Source of the DNA: Undibacterium umbellatum | GTDB taxonomy: Bacteria; Pseudomonadota; Gammaproteobacteria; Burkholderiales; Burkholderiaceae_D | Reading direction: 5' to 3' | DNA length: 64,000 nucleotides | NCBI RefSeq assembly: GCF_014284125.1 | Contig: NZ_JACOFX010000001.1 | Coordinates: 372,001-436,000 of the forward strand | Part shown: positions 1 through 9,618 of the stretch, one piece after another | Numbering within the stretch: position 1 is the stretch's first letter | Layout: each line of letters opens with the position of its first letter | The notes under the pieces: model-generated | Databases searched by the model: none | What the model was told of the DNA's origin: nothing | Seen by the model: the letters and a program-made list of their open reading frames with translations, nothing else | Translations under genes and position numbers: made by a program

Positions 1-1
1 T

Positions 2-118
2 GTTGATCAGTACGGCGCTACACTGGCGAACTGGTTTGGACTCAGCACAAGCCAGATCAATGACATTTTTCCGAATATCGTGAATTTTTCAAACCGCAAT
101 CTGGGATTTATGGCCTAG
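2..118 (+). CDS. DUF1501 family protein, C-terminal end only
   Basis: The first 38 codons of the window, read from base 2 to a TAG at 116-118, encode the tail of a protein whose start lies outside. The residues include YGATLANWFGLS, then a FPNI segment, and the frame ends LGFMA. This matches the usual C-terminus of DUF1501 proteins, secreted sulfatase-like proteins that often follow a DUF1800 gene. Their biochemical role is not established. Only the last conserved block is visible, so nothing can be said about the rest of the gene or about partners to the left. Confidence 0.7.
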   Translation, partial: VDQYGATLANWFGLSTSQINDIFPNIVNFSNRNLGFMA

Positions 119-127
119 TTGATACTT

Positions 128-158
128 GCCACTACACGCTAAAAATGCGTGCAGTGGC
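128..158. terminator. Hairpin between convergent genes
   Basis: GCCACTACACGC (128-139) pairs with GCGTGCAGTGGC (147-158) around a 7-base loop. The 12-bp stem has one mismatch. It lies exactly between the stop codons of the DUF1501 gene and glsA. No clean T-run follows on either side, so it may be a weak bidirectional terminator or an mRNA-end stabiliser. Confidence 0.5.
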
Positions 159-163
159 CCTCA

Positions 164-1084
164 TCAAAATATGGATCTGGCTGTCAGGGTCGTGAAGCGC
201 TCCAGCGCATAAGTGCCCGCCAGCGAGTTACCTGTTGCATCCAGCCCCGGTGACCAGACAGCCACGGCCAGCTCCCCCGGCACCAGTGCCAAAATCCCAC
301 CACCAACACCACTCTTGGCTGGCAAACCTACGCGATAAGCAAAATCACCTGCCGCATCATAAGTGCCGCAAGTCAGCATCAGTGCATTCAGACGCTTGGA
401 TGAACTGGCATCAAGGATTTGTTGTCCACTCCAGGGTACGCTGCCATGATTGGCAAGAAAGCTGCCAGCCATGGCTAATTCCGTACAAGTCATGGTCAGC
501 GAGCATTGACGGCAATAACTGTCGATGACAGTTTTGACAGGATTATGCAGATTGCCAAAATCCTTCATCAAATGCGCGATCGCGTAATTGCGATGCGCTG
601 TCTGGCGTTCAGACTGGGCAACTGCAATATCAAAATCGATGGAAGGCTCACCGGAAATTATCCTGGCAAACTGTTGAACCGCAATATCCGACTGTACAAA
701 GCGGGCCGACAAGATATCGGCGATGACCAGTGCACCTGCATTGATAAATGGGTTACGCGGCTTACCACGTTCATACTCAAGTTGTACCAGCGAGTTGAAG
801 GGATTGCCGGAAGGCTCACGCCCTACCCGCTCCCAAATCGCATCGCCTTCACGAGAAAATGCCAGCGCCAGCGCAAACAGTTTGGTCACACTTTGCAGAG
901 AAAACTTTTGCTGGCTGTCACCTATTTTGTAGGCACTACCATCCAGGCAATACACAGCCATGCCAAAATGCTGGGCCGACACTTTCGATAACTCAGGAAT
1001 ATAGGAAGCTACTTTTCCCTGAGGCAACAAAGGCTGGACTTCAGCATAAATTGTCTGAAGTATGGCTGCGTAGTCCGGTTGCAT
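164..1084 (-). CDS. glsA: Glutaminase A
   Basis: Hydrolyses L-glutamine to glutamate and ammonia in the cytoplasm. The 306-residue length is normal for the bacterial glutaminase family, which has a serine-beta-lactamase-like fold. The catalytic Ser-x-x-Lys pair is visible as SVTK at residues 65-68. Family blocks such as GNPFNSLVQLE, NPFINAGALV and KSGVGGGI are present. The ATG at 1084 is preferred over a TTG one codon upstream. The gene starts 13 bases after the stop of dcd on the same strand, so the two are probably co-transcribed. E. coli-type glutaminases contribute to acid resistance, but nothing here shows that role directly. Confidence 0.93.
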   Translation of the reverse strand: MQPDYAAILQTIYAEVQPLLPQGKVASYIPELSKVSAQHFGMAVYCLDGSAYKIGDSQQKFSLQSVTKLFALALAFSREGDAIWERVGREPSGNPFNSLVQLEYERGKPRNPFINAGALVIADILSARFVQSDIAVQQFARIISGEPSIDFDIAVAQSERQTAHRNYAIAHLMKDFGNLHNPVKTVIDSYCRQCSLTMTCTELAMAGSFLANHGSVPWSGQQILDASSSKRLNALMLTCGTYDAAGDFAYRVGLPAKSGVGGGILALVPGELAVAVWSPGLDATGNSLAGTYALERFTTLTARSIF

Positions 1085-1097
1085 CAATTTATTAAAT

Positions 1098-1664
1098 TCA
1101 GGTTTTCGGCAAAGTTACGCCAACTTGTCCCTGATATTTGCCGCCACGGTCCTTGTAGGATGTTTCGCAGACTTCATCACTCTCGAAGAACAAGACCTGT
1201 GCACAACCTTCACCTGCATAAATCTTGGCTGGCAATGGCGTAGTGTTTGAAAACTCCAGCGTCACATAACCTTCCCATTCAGGTTCAAACGGTGTGACAT
1301 TGACGATGATGCCACAACGCGCATAGGTAGATTTACCCAGGCATATTGTCAATACGCTACGTGGAATACGGAAATACTCCATCGTCCGTGCCAACGCAAA
1401 TGAATTAGGCGGGATGATGCAAACATCACCCTTGAAATCGACAAAGGATTTTTCATCGAAATTTTTTGGGTCAACAATAGTGCTATTGATATTCGTAAAA
1501 ATCTTGAATTCGTCGGCACAGCGTATATCGTAACCATATGAGGACGTGCCATAGCTGACGATGCGATTGCCATCACGTTCACGCACCTGGCCAGGTTCAA
1601 ACGGCTCTATCATGCCGGTTTGTTCTGCCATGCGGCGTATCCACTTGTCTGATTTGATACTCAT
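1098..1664 (-). CDS. dcd: dCTP deaminase
   Basis: Converts dCTP to dUTP and ammonia, feeding dUTP pyrophosphatase and so the supply of dUMP for thymidylate synthesis. It acts as a cytoplasmic homotrimer. The 188-residue protein carries the dUTPase-like beta-barrel signatures: a STYARCG block, and [15 protein letters not shown], which holds the catalytic glutamate. The start is supported by AGGAGA eight bases upstream of the ATG. It is the first gene of a two-gene unit with glsA. No deviation from the family was seen. Confidence 0.95.
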   Translation of the reverse strand: MSIKSDKWIRRMAEQTGMIEPFEPGQVRERDGNRIVSYGTSSYGYDIRCADEFKIFTNINSTIVDPKNFDEKSFVDFKGDVCIIPPNSFALARTMEYFRIPRSVLTICLGKSTYARCGIIVNVTPFEPEWEGYVTLEFSNTTPLPAKIYAGEGCAQVLFFESDEVCETSYKDRGGKYQGQVGVTLPKT

Positions 1665-1942
1665 GTGCTTCTCCTGCCAAATTAATATTGGCGCGATTTT
1701 ACGCGAAAACAGCTATATCTAATATGGAATTAGCTCTTGAAAGAGCAAACTAATTTGAGGAAATTTCTACCTGACAGTTCTCATACCAGGCATCAGGCAC
1801 TTTACGACCTTGTCAGGCTCGTCATCTGAACATAGCAATTAGCCAACAAAAAGCCCTATCAATTTCATGCAAGCTTTTGATTTTCCAGAAGAATTTCCTT
1901 ATCGCCACGCAAAACCAGCAGCTTTCCGGTACAATTCCGCCA

Positions 1943-4279
1943 ATGAACGCTCAGCCTAAAAATCTATTCTCTTTCCCTCGTTTTCGCCCCGAAGTTGGCG
2001 GAAAAAATACCGCACCTTTTTTACCCATGTCACGCGCCGAAATGGATGCACTGGGTTGGGATAGTTGCGACGTTATCCTTGTCACCGGCGATGCCTATAT
2101 TGACCATCCCAGTTTTGGCATGGCTCTGATAGGCCGCCTGCTGGAACATCATGGTTTTCGTGTAGGCATTATTAGCCAGCCTGACTGGCAATCTGCTGAC
2201 GCTTTCCGTGCACTGGGTAAGCCGAATCTGTATTTTGGTGTTACTGCTGGCAATATGGATTCCATGGTGAATCGTTACACCGCCGACCGCAAGATACGTT
2301 CTGAAGATGCCTATACGCCGGATGGCGACCGCACCAAGCGCCCGGATCGTGCGCTGGTGGTGTACGCCCAGCGTGCCCGTGAAGCTTACCCTGATGCCAA
2401 CATAGTCGCTGGCAGCATCGAAGCCAGTCTGCGCCGTATTGCCCATTATGATTACTGGTCTGACAAAGTAAGGCGTTCCGTCTTGCCAGATTCAAAAGCC
2501 GACATTCTGTTGTTTGGCAATGCCGAACGCGCCCTCATTGATCTGACACACCGCCTGGCGAATGGCGAAGCAATCAAGGATATCCGTGATTTGCGCGGCA
2601 CCGCCTTCATGACACCACGTGGCTGGCTGCCAGATGAAGAGTGGACAGAAATTAACTCTGTCAAAATTGATACGCCCGGCAAAATCGAGACGCATACTGA
2701 TCCGTATGCGATGATTCCCGAGAAAGAGGCGAAATGCGCCACGGGCGATGCGCCTGCTACCACCACCTCTGCGGAAGCCAAGCCTGAAGCCAAAGTCGAA
2801 ACCAAGGCTGACGTCGTGCAACTACAAGCCATACGCATCATGAGCCGCGAAGAACGCCAGCTCATGCTGCGCAATAAGCAACATAAATCCGTGATACGCC
2901 TGCCATCCTTTGATGAAGTCAAGGGAGATGCCGTCTTGTATGCCCATGCCTCACGCGTATTCCATCTGGAAGCCAACCCCGGCAATGCCAAGGCACTGGT
3001 ACAAGGCCACGGTGACCGTGATGTCTGGCTGAACCCGCCACCTTTGCCGCTGGCCATGGATGAAATGGATGGCGTTTATGACCGCGCCTATGCCCGTGCT
3101 CCCCATCCTGCCTATGGCAAGGCCCGCATACCAGCCTGGGAAATGATACGTTTCTCAGTCAACATCATGCGCGGCTGCTTTGGCGGCTGTACTTTCTGCT
3201 CGATTACCGAACATGAAGGCCGCATCATACAAAGCCGCTCTGAGCCATCGATTTTGCGCGAGATAGAAGAAATCCGCGACAAGGTCAAAGGCTTTACCGG
3301 CACTATCTCTGATCTTGGCGGCCCAACGGCGAATATGTATCGCCTTGCCTGCAAGGACAAGAAGATAGAAGAATCCTGCCGTCGACTTTCCTGTGTCTAC
3401 CCTAGCATTTGCTCCAACCTGGGCACTGATCACAGCAAGCTGATTTCGATCTACCGCAAGGCGCGCGCCCTTCCCGGCATAAAGAAAGTGTTGGTCAGCT
3501 CCGGCCTGCGCTATGACCTGGCGGTGCGCTCACCAGAATATGTAAAAGAGCTGGTGACCCACCACGTCGGCGGCCTGCTGAAGATCGCGCCTGAGCATAC
3601 AGAAGCTGACACTTTGTCGAAAATGATGAAGCCAGGCATAGGCAGCTATGATGAGTTCAAGGCCATGTTCCAGAAGTATTCGAAAGAAGCTGGCAAAGAA
3701 CAATACCTGATCCCTTACTTTATCGCCGCCCACCCGGGCTCTACCGATGAGGACATGGTGAATCTGGCAGTCTGGCTCAAGAAAAATGATTTCAAGCTCG
3801 ATCAGGTGCAAACATTCATGCCTACGCCTATGGCACTGGCAACCACCATGTACCATACCCGCAAGAATCCGCTCAAGAAAGTCACTGCCGATTCTGAAGT
3901 AGTGGAAACGGCTCGCTCAGGCAAGATACGCAAGCTACACAAAGCACTGTTGCGCTATCACGCTCCTGAAAACTGGGAAATCATCCATGAAGCCCTGGTG
4001 CGAATGGGCAGGCGCGACTTGATAGGTAGCGGCCCGAGGCATCTGATACCACTGCGCCAGCCACATATTCCCATCACCATAGATGAAAGTGGTGTTGCCA
4101 ATGGCAAACGGGTAGCTGCACCAAAAATTGATACATTTGGCAAAAAGTCTTATGCGCGCGCTGCAGCAAATGCAAAAACGACACCAGGTAAAGCCCCTGC
4201 CACCAGTTCAACAAGACCTGGCCTGGCATACAAGTCAGCAAAGCCTAAAACTGCGGCAAACAAGACTGGCAGACGCTAA
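1943..4279 (+). CDS. YgiQ family radical SAM protein
   Basis: Radical SAM enzyme of the YgiQ/UPF0313 family, whose substrate is not known. From the ATG at 1943 the protein has 778 residues. The N-terminal part (about 20-250) is the YgiQ-specific region. A lysine/glutamate/alanine-rich low-complexity stretch follows near residues 265-295 and looks like a linker insert. The radical SAM core starts with the iron-sulfur motif GCFGGCTFC, giving cysteines 412, 416 and 419, followed by ITEHEGR. The last 60 residues are basic and rich in Ala, Lys and Pro, probably a disordered tail. An in-frame ATG 66 bases upstream is less likely because the extra residues do not resemble the family. A terminator follows directly. 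Confidence 0.9.
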   Translation: MNAQPKNLFSFPRFRPEVGGKNTAPFLPMSRAEMDALGWDSCDVILVTGDAYIDHPSFGMALIGRLLEHHGFRVGIISQPDWQSADAFRALGKPNLYFGVTAGNMDSMVNRYTADRKIRSEDAYTPDGDRTKRPDRALVVYAQRAREAYPDANIVAGSIEASLRRIAHYDYWSDKVRRSVLPDSKADILLFGNAERALIDLTHRLANGEAIKDIRDLRGTAFMTPRGWLPDEEWTEINSVKIDTPGKIETHTDPYAMIPEKEAKCATGDAPATTTSAEAKPEAKVETKADVVQLQAIRIMSREERQLMLRNKQHKSVIRLPSFDEVKGDAVLYAHASRVFHLEANPGNAKALVQGHGDRDVWLNPPPLPLAMDEMDGVYDRAYARAPHPAYGKARIPAWEMIRFSVNIMRGCFGGCTFCSITEHEGRIIQSRSEPSILREIEEIRDKVKGFTGTISDLGGPTANMYRLACKDKKIEESCRRLSCVYPSICSNLGTDHSKLISIYRKARALPGIKKVLVSSGLRYDLAVRSPEYVKELVTHHVGGLLKIAPEHTEADTLSKMMKPGIGSYDEFKAMFQKYSKEAGKEQYLIPYFIAAHPGSTDEDMVNLAVWLKKNDFKLDQVQTFMPTPMALATTMYHTRKNPLKKVTADSEVVETARSGKIRKLHKALLRYHAPENWEIIHEALVRMGRRDLIGSGPRHLIPLRQPHIPITIDESGVANGKRVAAPKIDTFGKKSYARAAANAKTTPGKAPATSSTRPGLAYKSAKPKTAANKTGRR

Positions 4280-4307
4280 TAAGTAAGGGCAATCTGATAA
4301 TAGAATG

Positions 4308-4348
4308 AAAGCTGCACTGGTCTGCGCCGATCAGCGCAGCTTTTTTTT
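4308..4348 (+). terminator. Intrinsic terminator after the ygiQ-like gene
   Basis: AAAGCTGC at 4308-4315 pairs with GCAGCTTT at 4336-4343, and the stem runs into eight T residues (4341-4348). The spacer between the arms contains a further short pairing (TGCGC with GCGCA). This is a strong Rho-independent terminator 28 bases after the stop codon. Confidence 0.85.
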
Positions 4349-4434
4349 CATTCGTCTCTTTTCATGTCTCTCCACTGATGTAGAATCAAATCATCACTTG
4401 CCACCAAGTCCGACTCACAAAACAGGGAGGAAGT

Positions 4435-4725
4435 ATGAAACACATGAAAACAGTACTGATACTTGAGCATACCGAAGAGGTTTTCGACAAGCTCACCTGT
4501 GATGTTTGTGGTGCGGAATCAAAGTGGGATGAAAACTGGGCAAGCAAAGAACACGAAAAATCCATCACCACCCTGCAACTTGAAGAGGAAGAGTCTTTCC
4601 CCCATGGTGGCCAGTCAACACAGATTCAATATCATATCTGCCCATCCTGCTTCAAAACCCATTTGGCAAAGTGGATGGAAAGCCACAGAGATTCAAAACC
4701 TACCATCACCAACTCTGTCTGGTAA
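4435..4725 (+). CDS. Small hypothetical protein with two CxxC motifs
   Basis: A 96-residue acidic cytoplasmic protein with no signal peptide. It contains CDVCG near residue 22 and CPSCF near residue 66, which together could bind one zinc or iron ion as a split zinc ribbon. The segment between is rich in Glu and Ser and ends with an IQYHICPSC block. Its start is supported by GGGAGG four bases upstream of the ATG. It stands alone, between the terminator of the preceding gene and the prfB region. I do not recognise the family, and the metal-binding idea rests only on the cysteine spacing. Confidence 0.7.
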   Translation: MKHMKTVLILEHTEEVFDKLTCDVCGAESKWDENWASKEHEKSITTLQLEEEESFPHGGQSTQIQYHICPSCFKTHLAKWMESHRDSKPTITNSVW

Positions 4726-4893
4726 CTAGGTCCGTGCTGAACTGATCTCGGTGTTTGACATGCAATCAATAAGCCCTGGCAAATCTGTCGGGGTTTCGTC
4801 TCATTTGAGTATGTCCATGTGAGCAATTTACATCAAGCGCACCGCACCAAGGTATAATGCAAGGTTTGATTGCATTAGAAAAGTATACCTATC

Positions 4894-5998
4894 ATGGAAG
4901 CTGAACGCCTCAATAGCCTGTCCGCCCTGCTTGCCGACCTGACCGTCCGCGAAGCCGAACTCCGGAGGTATCTTTGACTTCGATATCAAGTCAGAGAAAC
5001 TGGAACAAGTCAACGCCGAGCTGGAAGACCCTGCCGTCTGGAATGATCCCAAACGCGCCCAGGAGCTAGGCAAAGAAAAAAAATCCCTGGAAAACGTCGT
5101 CAACACGCTGGTCAAAGCGGATAGCGGCCTGCGCGATGCGAATGACCTGTTCGCCATGGCACGCGAAGAAAACGACGACGATACCCTTGAAGCCATAGAA
5201 GTTGATGCCCAGAGCCTGCGTGAACTGGTTGAAGGCATGGAATTCCGCCGCATGTTCAACAACCCCATGGACCCGAACAACTGCTTTATCGATATCCAGG
5301 CTGGTGCCGGTGGCACTGAAGCACAGGATTGGGCATCCATGCTGTTGCGTCAATATTTGCGTTATTGCGAACGCAAGGGTTTCAAAGTCGAAATCATGGA
5401 ACAGTCTGACGGCGACATCGCTGGTATCAAGACCGCTACTTTGAAAGTCGAAGGCGAATACGCCTATGGCTTTTTGCGCACGGAAACCGGTGTGCACCGC
5501 CTGGTACGCAAGTCTCCATTTGACTCCAACAATGGTCGCCATACTTCCTTCTCCAGCCTGTTTGTTTATCCTGAAGTGGATGACTCGTTTGAGATCGACA
5601 TCAATCCCGCAGATGTGCGTACCGATACTTACCGCGCCTCTGGTGCCGGTGGTCAGCATATTAATAAAACCGATTCCGCTGTCCGTTTGACGCATGGCCC
5701 TTCCGGTATTGTTGTTCAATGCCAGAATGACCGCAGCCAGCACAGAAACCGTGCTGAAGCCTGGGAAATGCTGAAGGCAAAACTGTTTGAGCTTGAACTG
5801 CGCAAGCGCATGAGTGAAAAACAGAATCTGGAAGATTCCAAGACCGATGTAGGCTGGGGTCATCAGATCCGCTCTTATGTACTGGATCAATCACGCATTA
5901 AGGATTTACGCACGAATTTTGAATCTGGCAACACCAAGGCAATCTTGGATGGTGACCTGGATGAATTCATTGCGGCATCCTTAAAGCAAGGCGTTTAA
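4894..5998 (+). CDS. prfB: Peptide chain release factor 2 (programmed +1 frameshift)
   Basis: Recognises UAA and UGA stop codons and triggers peptide release. The ATG at 4894 opens a 27-codon reading frame that ends at TGA (4975-4977). Skipping one base there joins it to the second frame, starting GAC at 4976 and running to TAA at 5998, for a 367-residue product. The stop-codon recognition tripeptide SPF falls at residues 207-209 and the catalytic GGQ at 252-254, close to their places in E. coli RF2. Frame 0 ends in the usual LRRYL, and frame +1 resumes with [11 protein letters not shown]. The gene lies upstream of lysS, a common bacterial arrangement. The frame break is regulation, not damage. 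Confidence 0.96.
4964..4978 (+). promoter_or_regulatory. prfB: RF2 autoregulatory +1 frameshift site
   Basis: An internal Shine-Dalgarno-like GGAGG (4964-4968) is followed by TAT, the slippery CTT (4972-4974), the in-frame stop TGA and then C (4978). This is the classic RF2 frameshift layout. When RF2 is scarce, slow termination at UGA lets the ribosome slip from CTT into the +1 frame; when RF2 is plentiful, translation stops. The mechanism is established for the family, and the site is read directly from the sequence. Confidence 0.95.
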
Positions 5999-6097
5999 CA
6001 CACTACATATATTGCGTACGTGCGCAGGCAATCGCCTGCGCAGCCTTAAAGAATCAAAACCCGCAGGCCAGATGCCTGCCCTCCCTTAGGGAAAATT
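5999..6097 (+). promoter_or_regulatory. Structured prfB-lysS intergenic leader
   Basis: Three inverted repeats fill this gap. GCGCAGGC (6022-6029) pairs with GCCTGCGC (6034-6041) over a 4-base loop. GCAGGC (6063-6068) pairs with GCCTGC (6074-6079) over 5 bases. TCCC (6082-6085) pairs with GGGA (6089-6092), covering the AGGGA that serves as the lysS ribosome-binding site. The first two hairpins share the same arm sequence, so arm 6034-6039 could pair instead with 6063-6068. No T-run follows, so these do not look like simple terminators. Confidence 0.5.
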
Positions 6098-7633
6098 ATG
6101 TCTGATATCAATAACACGACAGCAAGTGAATTGCCTGTTGATGAAAATTCCATCATCGCCGAACGTCGCGCCAAACTGGACGCTATCCGCGCCAAAGGCG
6201 TAGCCTTCCCGAATGATTTCCGCCCACAACACAAGGCAGCGGAACTAGCCGACAAATACGGTGCAATGAGTCGTGAAGAACTGGAAGCACTGAATGTTGA
6301 AGTCAGTGTCGCTGGTCGCATGATGTTGAAACGTGAAGCTGGGAAAAAAGCAGCATTCGCAACACTGCAAGACGCTTCTGGCATCAAGGCTGATGGCCGC
6401 ATACAGTTGTATGTCACCACTGACAAAACCGGCGAAGCTGAAATGGAAGCCTTCCGTCACTATGATCTGGGCGACATCCTGGGTATAGAAGGCGTGCTAT
6501 TCAAAACAAAAACTGATGAATTGACTGTCAAGGTCACGACCTTGCGCATGCTGACCAAGTCCCTGCGTCCTTTGCCTGACAAATTCCATGGCCTGGCCAA
6601 TCAGGAAACCAAATACCGTCAGCGTTATGTCGACCTCATCATGAGCGAAGACACGCGCCGCACTTTCAAGGCGCGTACCGCAGCCATGAACTCTATTCGC
6701 ACATTCATGAACAGCAATGATTTCATGGAAGTGGAAACACCAATGCTGCACGTGATACCTGGCGGCGCTGCTGCCAAGCCTTTCATCACGCATCACAATG
6801 CGCTGGACATGCAGATGTATCTGCGTATTGCGCCTGAGCTGTATCTGAAGCGTCTGGTGGTCGGTGGTTTTGACCGCGTGTTTGAAGTTAACCGCAACTT
6901 CCGCAATGAAGGTGTGTCACCACGCCATAATCCAGAATTCACGATGATGGAATTCTATGCAGCCTATGTCGATTACAAATGGCTCATGGACTTTACCGAG
7001 CAAGTCATCCGCAAAGCTGCTGAAGATGCGCACGGCACCGCAGTATTGACCTATCAGGGCCGTGAACTGGATTTGAGCAAACCCTTCCAGCGCCTGACCA
7101 TTGTTGGAGCTATCAATAAATATGCACCGGGCTATACCAACGAACAATTGCATGACGCTGACTTCATCAAGGCAGAACTGCTGAAATTTGGTGTCAAACC
7201 TTTTGCCACAGCCGGTCTGGGCGCATTGCAACTGGCGCTGTTTGAAGAAACCGCAGAAGCACAATTGTGGGACCCGACCTATATCATCGATTACCCGGTT
7301 GAAGTCTCGCCACTGGCACGTGCATCTGATACGGTTGCAGGCATTACCGAGCGTTTCGAGCTATTCATGACAGGCCGTGAAATTGCCAATGGCTTCTCTG
7401 AATTGAATGATGCAGAAGACCAGGCGGCACGCTTCCAGGCGCAGGTTGCGGCAAAAGATGCTGGCGATGAAGAAGCCATGTACTACGACGCTGATTACAT
7501 CCGCGCCCTGGAATATGGCCTGCCACCAACTGGCGGTTGCGGTATTGGTATAGACCGTTTGATGATGTTGATTACTGATTCACCTAACATCCGTGACGTA
7601 ATCCTCTTCCCGCATTTGCGCCGTGAAGATTAA
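6098..7633 (+). CDS. lysS: Lysyl-tRNA synthetase, class II
   Basis: Charges tRNA-Lys with lysine in the cytoplasm. The 511-residue protein has the OB-fold anticodon-binding domain in roughly the first 170 residues, then the class II catalytic core. Motif 2 is seen as [11 protein letters not shown] followed by [11 protein letters not shown]. Motif 3 is seen as [12 protein letters not shown] near the C-terminus. The start ATG follows AGGGAAAATT. It lies 99 bases after prfB and ends just ahead of a strong terminator, so prfB and lysS probably form one unit with a structured spacer. Confidence 0.97.
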   Translation: MSDINNTTASELPVDENSIIAERRAKLDAIRAKGVAFPNDFRPQHKAAELADKYGAMSREELEALNVEVSVAGRMMLKREAGKKAAFATLQDASGIKADGRIQLYVTTDKTGEAEMEAFRHYDLGDILGIEGVLFKTKTDELTVKVTTLRMLTKSLRPLPDKFHGLANQETKYRQRYVDLIMSEDTRRTFKARTAAMNSIRTFMNSNDFMEVETPMLHVIPGGAAAKPFITHHNALDMQMYLRIAPELYLKRLVVGGFDRVFEVNRNFRNEGVSPRHNPEFTMMEFYAAYVDYKWLMDFTEQVIRKAAEDAHGTAVLTYQGRELDLSKPFQRLTIVGAINKYAPGYTNEQLHDADFIKAELLKFGVKPFATAGLGALQLALFEETAEAQLWDPTYIIDYPVEVSPLARASDTVAGITERFELFMTGREIANGFSELNDAEDQAARFQAQVAAKDAGDEEAMYYDADYIRALEYGLPPTGGCGIGIDRLMMLITDSPNIRDVILFPHLRRED

Positions 7634-7661
7634 TAATTGACATAGTCAAGCATAAATGAAG

Positions 7662-7695
7662 AAGGGACTGTAAAATTTGCAGTCCCTTTTGTTTT
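7662..7695 (+). terminator. Intrinsic terminator after lysS
   Basis: AAGGGACTG (7662-7670) and CAGTCCCTT (7680-7688) form a 9-bp perfect stem with a 9-base loop. It is followed by a T-rich run (TTGTTTTC) and lies 28 bases after the lysS stop codon. Confidence 0.9.
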
Positions 7696-7717
7696 CTGCA
7701 ATCGAGTAAATCCTGCC

Positions 7718-9505
7718 ATGCCACCAGTCCATCCCCTTAAAAAACTATTTCAGTATGCCAAAGCTTATCGCAGTGACTTTCGTCTGGCGACCATTTATTC
7801 GATATTAAATAAATCCTTTGATGTACTACCTGAGGTCTTGATTGGTGTCGCGGTAGATATCGTCATCAATGGCGACAAGAGTTTTTTGGCCAAGCGGGTA
7901 TTGGGTGGTTTTGGCATTACCGACACCTGGCATCAACTGATGTTCCTCGGTGCAGTGAATGCCCTGATCTGGGCTGGTGAATCCTGGTTTGAATATCTGC
8001 TGTCCATCAAGTGGCGAAAACTGGCACAAAACCTGCAGCATGATTTGCGTCTGGACACGTATGATCATGTGCAAAAACTCGAGATGGCTTATTTTGAAAA
8101 CCAGCGCACTGGCAACCTGATGTCCATCCTCAATGAAGATATCAACCAGATGGAACGTTTCCTCAATGGCGGCGCAAACCAGATCATCCAGGTTATCTGT
8201 TCCTCCATCATGGTCAGCGCAGTGTTTTTCACTTTGCAACCATCTCTTGCCGTTATCTCTCTATTGCCAGTACCGCTGATACTGATAGGTGCATTCTGGT
8301 TTCAAAAACGCCTGGCACCACGCTATTCTGAAGTGCGCGAAGCTGCCGGCGACGTCAGCGCCCGCTTGAATAATAATTTGCTGGGCCTGGCGACAATCAA
8401 AGCCTTTGCCACAGAAAGCTTTGAAAAAAATCATATCGCCGAAGCCAGTAATGCCTATCGTCAGGCGAATAGCAGTGCCATTGCTATCAGCGCCGCCATC
8501 ACACCGGTAATTCGCATGGCGATTCTGGCAGGCTTTACTGCTACCCTGGTCTACGGCGGCTGGCTGACTTTGCAAGGCGAACTGGCAGTCGGCGCTTATT
8601 CAGTACTGGTGTACCTGACGCAACGCCTGCTATGGCCTATGACAGGCTTGGCTGACGTGGCTGATATGTATCAGCGTTCAATGTCGGCCATAGACCGCGC
8701 CATGGGCTTGCTGGATACCAAAATCAATATCCCCTACGAAGGCAAACATGTCGCACCAGCACAAATCAAGGGGGACTTACAGTTTGACAAAGTCGATTTC
8801 GCTTATGGCAATCAAAAAACTTTGCAGCAAATCAGCCTACACATCCCCGCTGGCAAGACTATCGCCTTTGTCGGCTCTACCGGCTCAGGCAAATCAACGC
8901 TGGTGAAATTACTCTTGCGTTTTTATTCTGCACAAGCTGGAAAAATTACACTCGATGGCACAGAGATCAATGAGATCAACTTGCAAGACTTACGTCGCTG
9001 CATAGGTTATGTTGCACAAGACAGTTTCCTGACCGATGGCACGATAGCCGAGAATATCGCGTATGGCATGCAGGATGTTAATGATGCCGCCATCAGGGAT
9101 GCAGCGCAGGCAGCCGAAGCAATGGAGTTCATTTCCAAACTGCCGCTAGGCTTTGCCACCCGTATTGGTGAACGTGGCCAAAAATTATCGGGCGGCCAGC
9201 GCCAGCGCCTGGCACTGGCTCGCGCCATTCTCAAAAATCCACCCATACTGATACTCGATGAAGCCACCAGTGCCGTCGACAATGAAACCGAAGCAGCGAT
9301 ACAACGCAGCCTGGATGTTGTCAGCCGCAACCGCACCACCATCGTCATTGCTCATCGTTTATCCACGGTACGTCAGGCAGATTGCATACACTTGCTGGAA
9401 GCTGGAGAGATCATGGAAAGTGGCACGCATGACGAATTGCTGGCACTGGATGCTGGCTATGCTGCCTTATGGCGCTTGCAAACTGGTGAGCGCACTCATG
9501 GATAA
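7718..9505 (+). CDS. ABC exporter half-transporter (permease plus ATPase)
   Basis: A 595-residue fusion of a six-helix exporter membrane domain (about residues 20-320) and a nucleotide-binding domain. The ATPase part has the Walker A motif GSTGSGKST at 386-394, the signature LSGGQRQR from 490, Walker B ILILDEATS, and a switch histidine in VIAHRLSTV. It should work as an inner-membrane homodimer. The layout resembles the MsbA/LmrA lipid and multidrug exporter group, but the substrate cannot be told from sequence. It stands alone after the lysS terminator; no obvious ribosome-binding site precedes the ATG. The next gene, a cupin, lies 113 bases away and probably has its own promoter. Confidence 0.92.
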   Translation: MPPVHPLKKLFQYAKAYRSDFRLATIYSILNKSFDVLPEVLIGVAVDIVINGDKSFLAKRVLGGFGITDTWHQLMFLGAVNALIWAGESWFEYLLSIKWRKLAQNLQHDLRLDTYDHVQKLEMAYFENQRTGNLMSILNEDINQMERFLNGGANQIIQVICSSIMVSAVFFTLQPSLAVISLLPVPLILIGAFWFQKRLAPRYSEVREAAGDVSARLNNNLLGLATIKAFATESFEKNHIAEASNAYRQANSSAIAISAAITPVIRMAILAGFTATLVYGGWLTLQGELAVGAYSVLVYLTQRLLWPMTGLADVADMYQRSMSAIDRAMGLLDTKINIPYEGKHVAPAQIKGDLQFDKVDFAYGNQKTLQQISLHIPAGKTIAFVGSTGSGKSTLVKLLLRFYSAQAGKITLDGTEINEINLQDLRRCIGYVAQDSFLTDGTIAENIAYGMQDVNDAAIRDAAQAAEAMEFISKLPLGFATRIGERGQKLSGGQRQRLALARAILKNPPILILDEATSAVDNETEAAIQRSLDVVSRNRTTIVIAHRLSTVRQADCIHLLEAGEIMESGTHDELLALDAGYAALWRLQTGERTHG

Positions 9506-9516
9506 TGAAAGTTAGC

Positions 9517-9530
9517 TCTGTAATTACAGA
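9517..9530. promoter_or_regulatory. 14-bp perfect palindrome upstream of the cupin gene
   Basis: TCTGTAATTACAGA is an exact palindrome with no spacer. It lies 12 bases past the ABC exporter stop and 88 bases before the cupin ATG. Its size and AT-rich centre suit a dimeric repressor site, but no regulator gene is adjacent. Confidence 0.35.
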
Positions 9531-9618
9531 AATACCAAGTTTGCAGCTGCGATTTAACCTTGTTTTTCATACTCGATTAACGCGCGGTGTTATGCTTATA
9601 GCAAGGAGGGTGTAAAGC

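Noticed and set aside
235-991. Plus-strand open frames across glsA
   Set aside because: They are opposite a full-length glutaminase with intact motifs and have no recognisable domains.
4894-4978. Apparent frameshift mutation or sequencing error in prfB
   Set aside because: The GGAGG-TAT-CTT-TGA-C sequence is the conserved RF2 recoding site.
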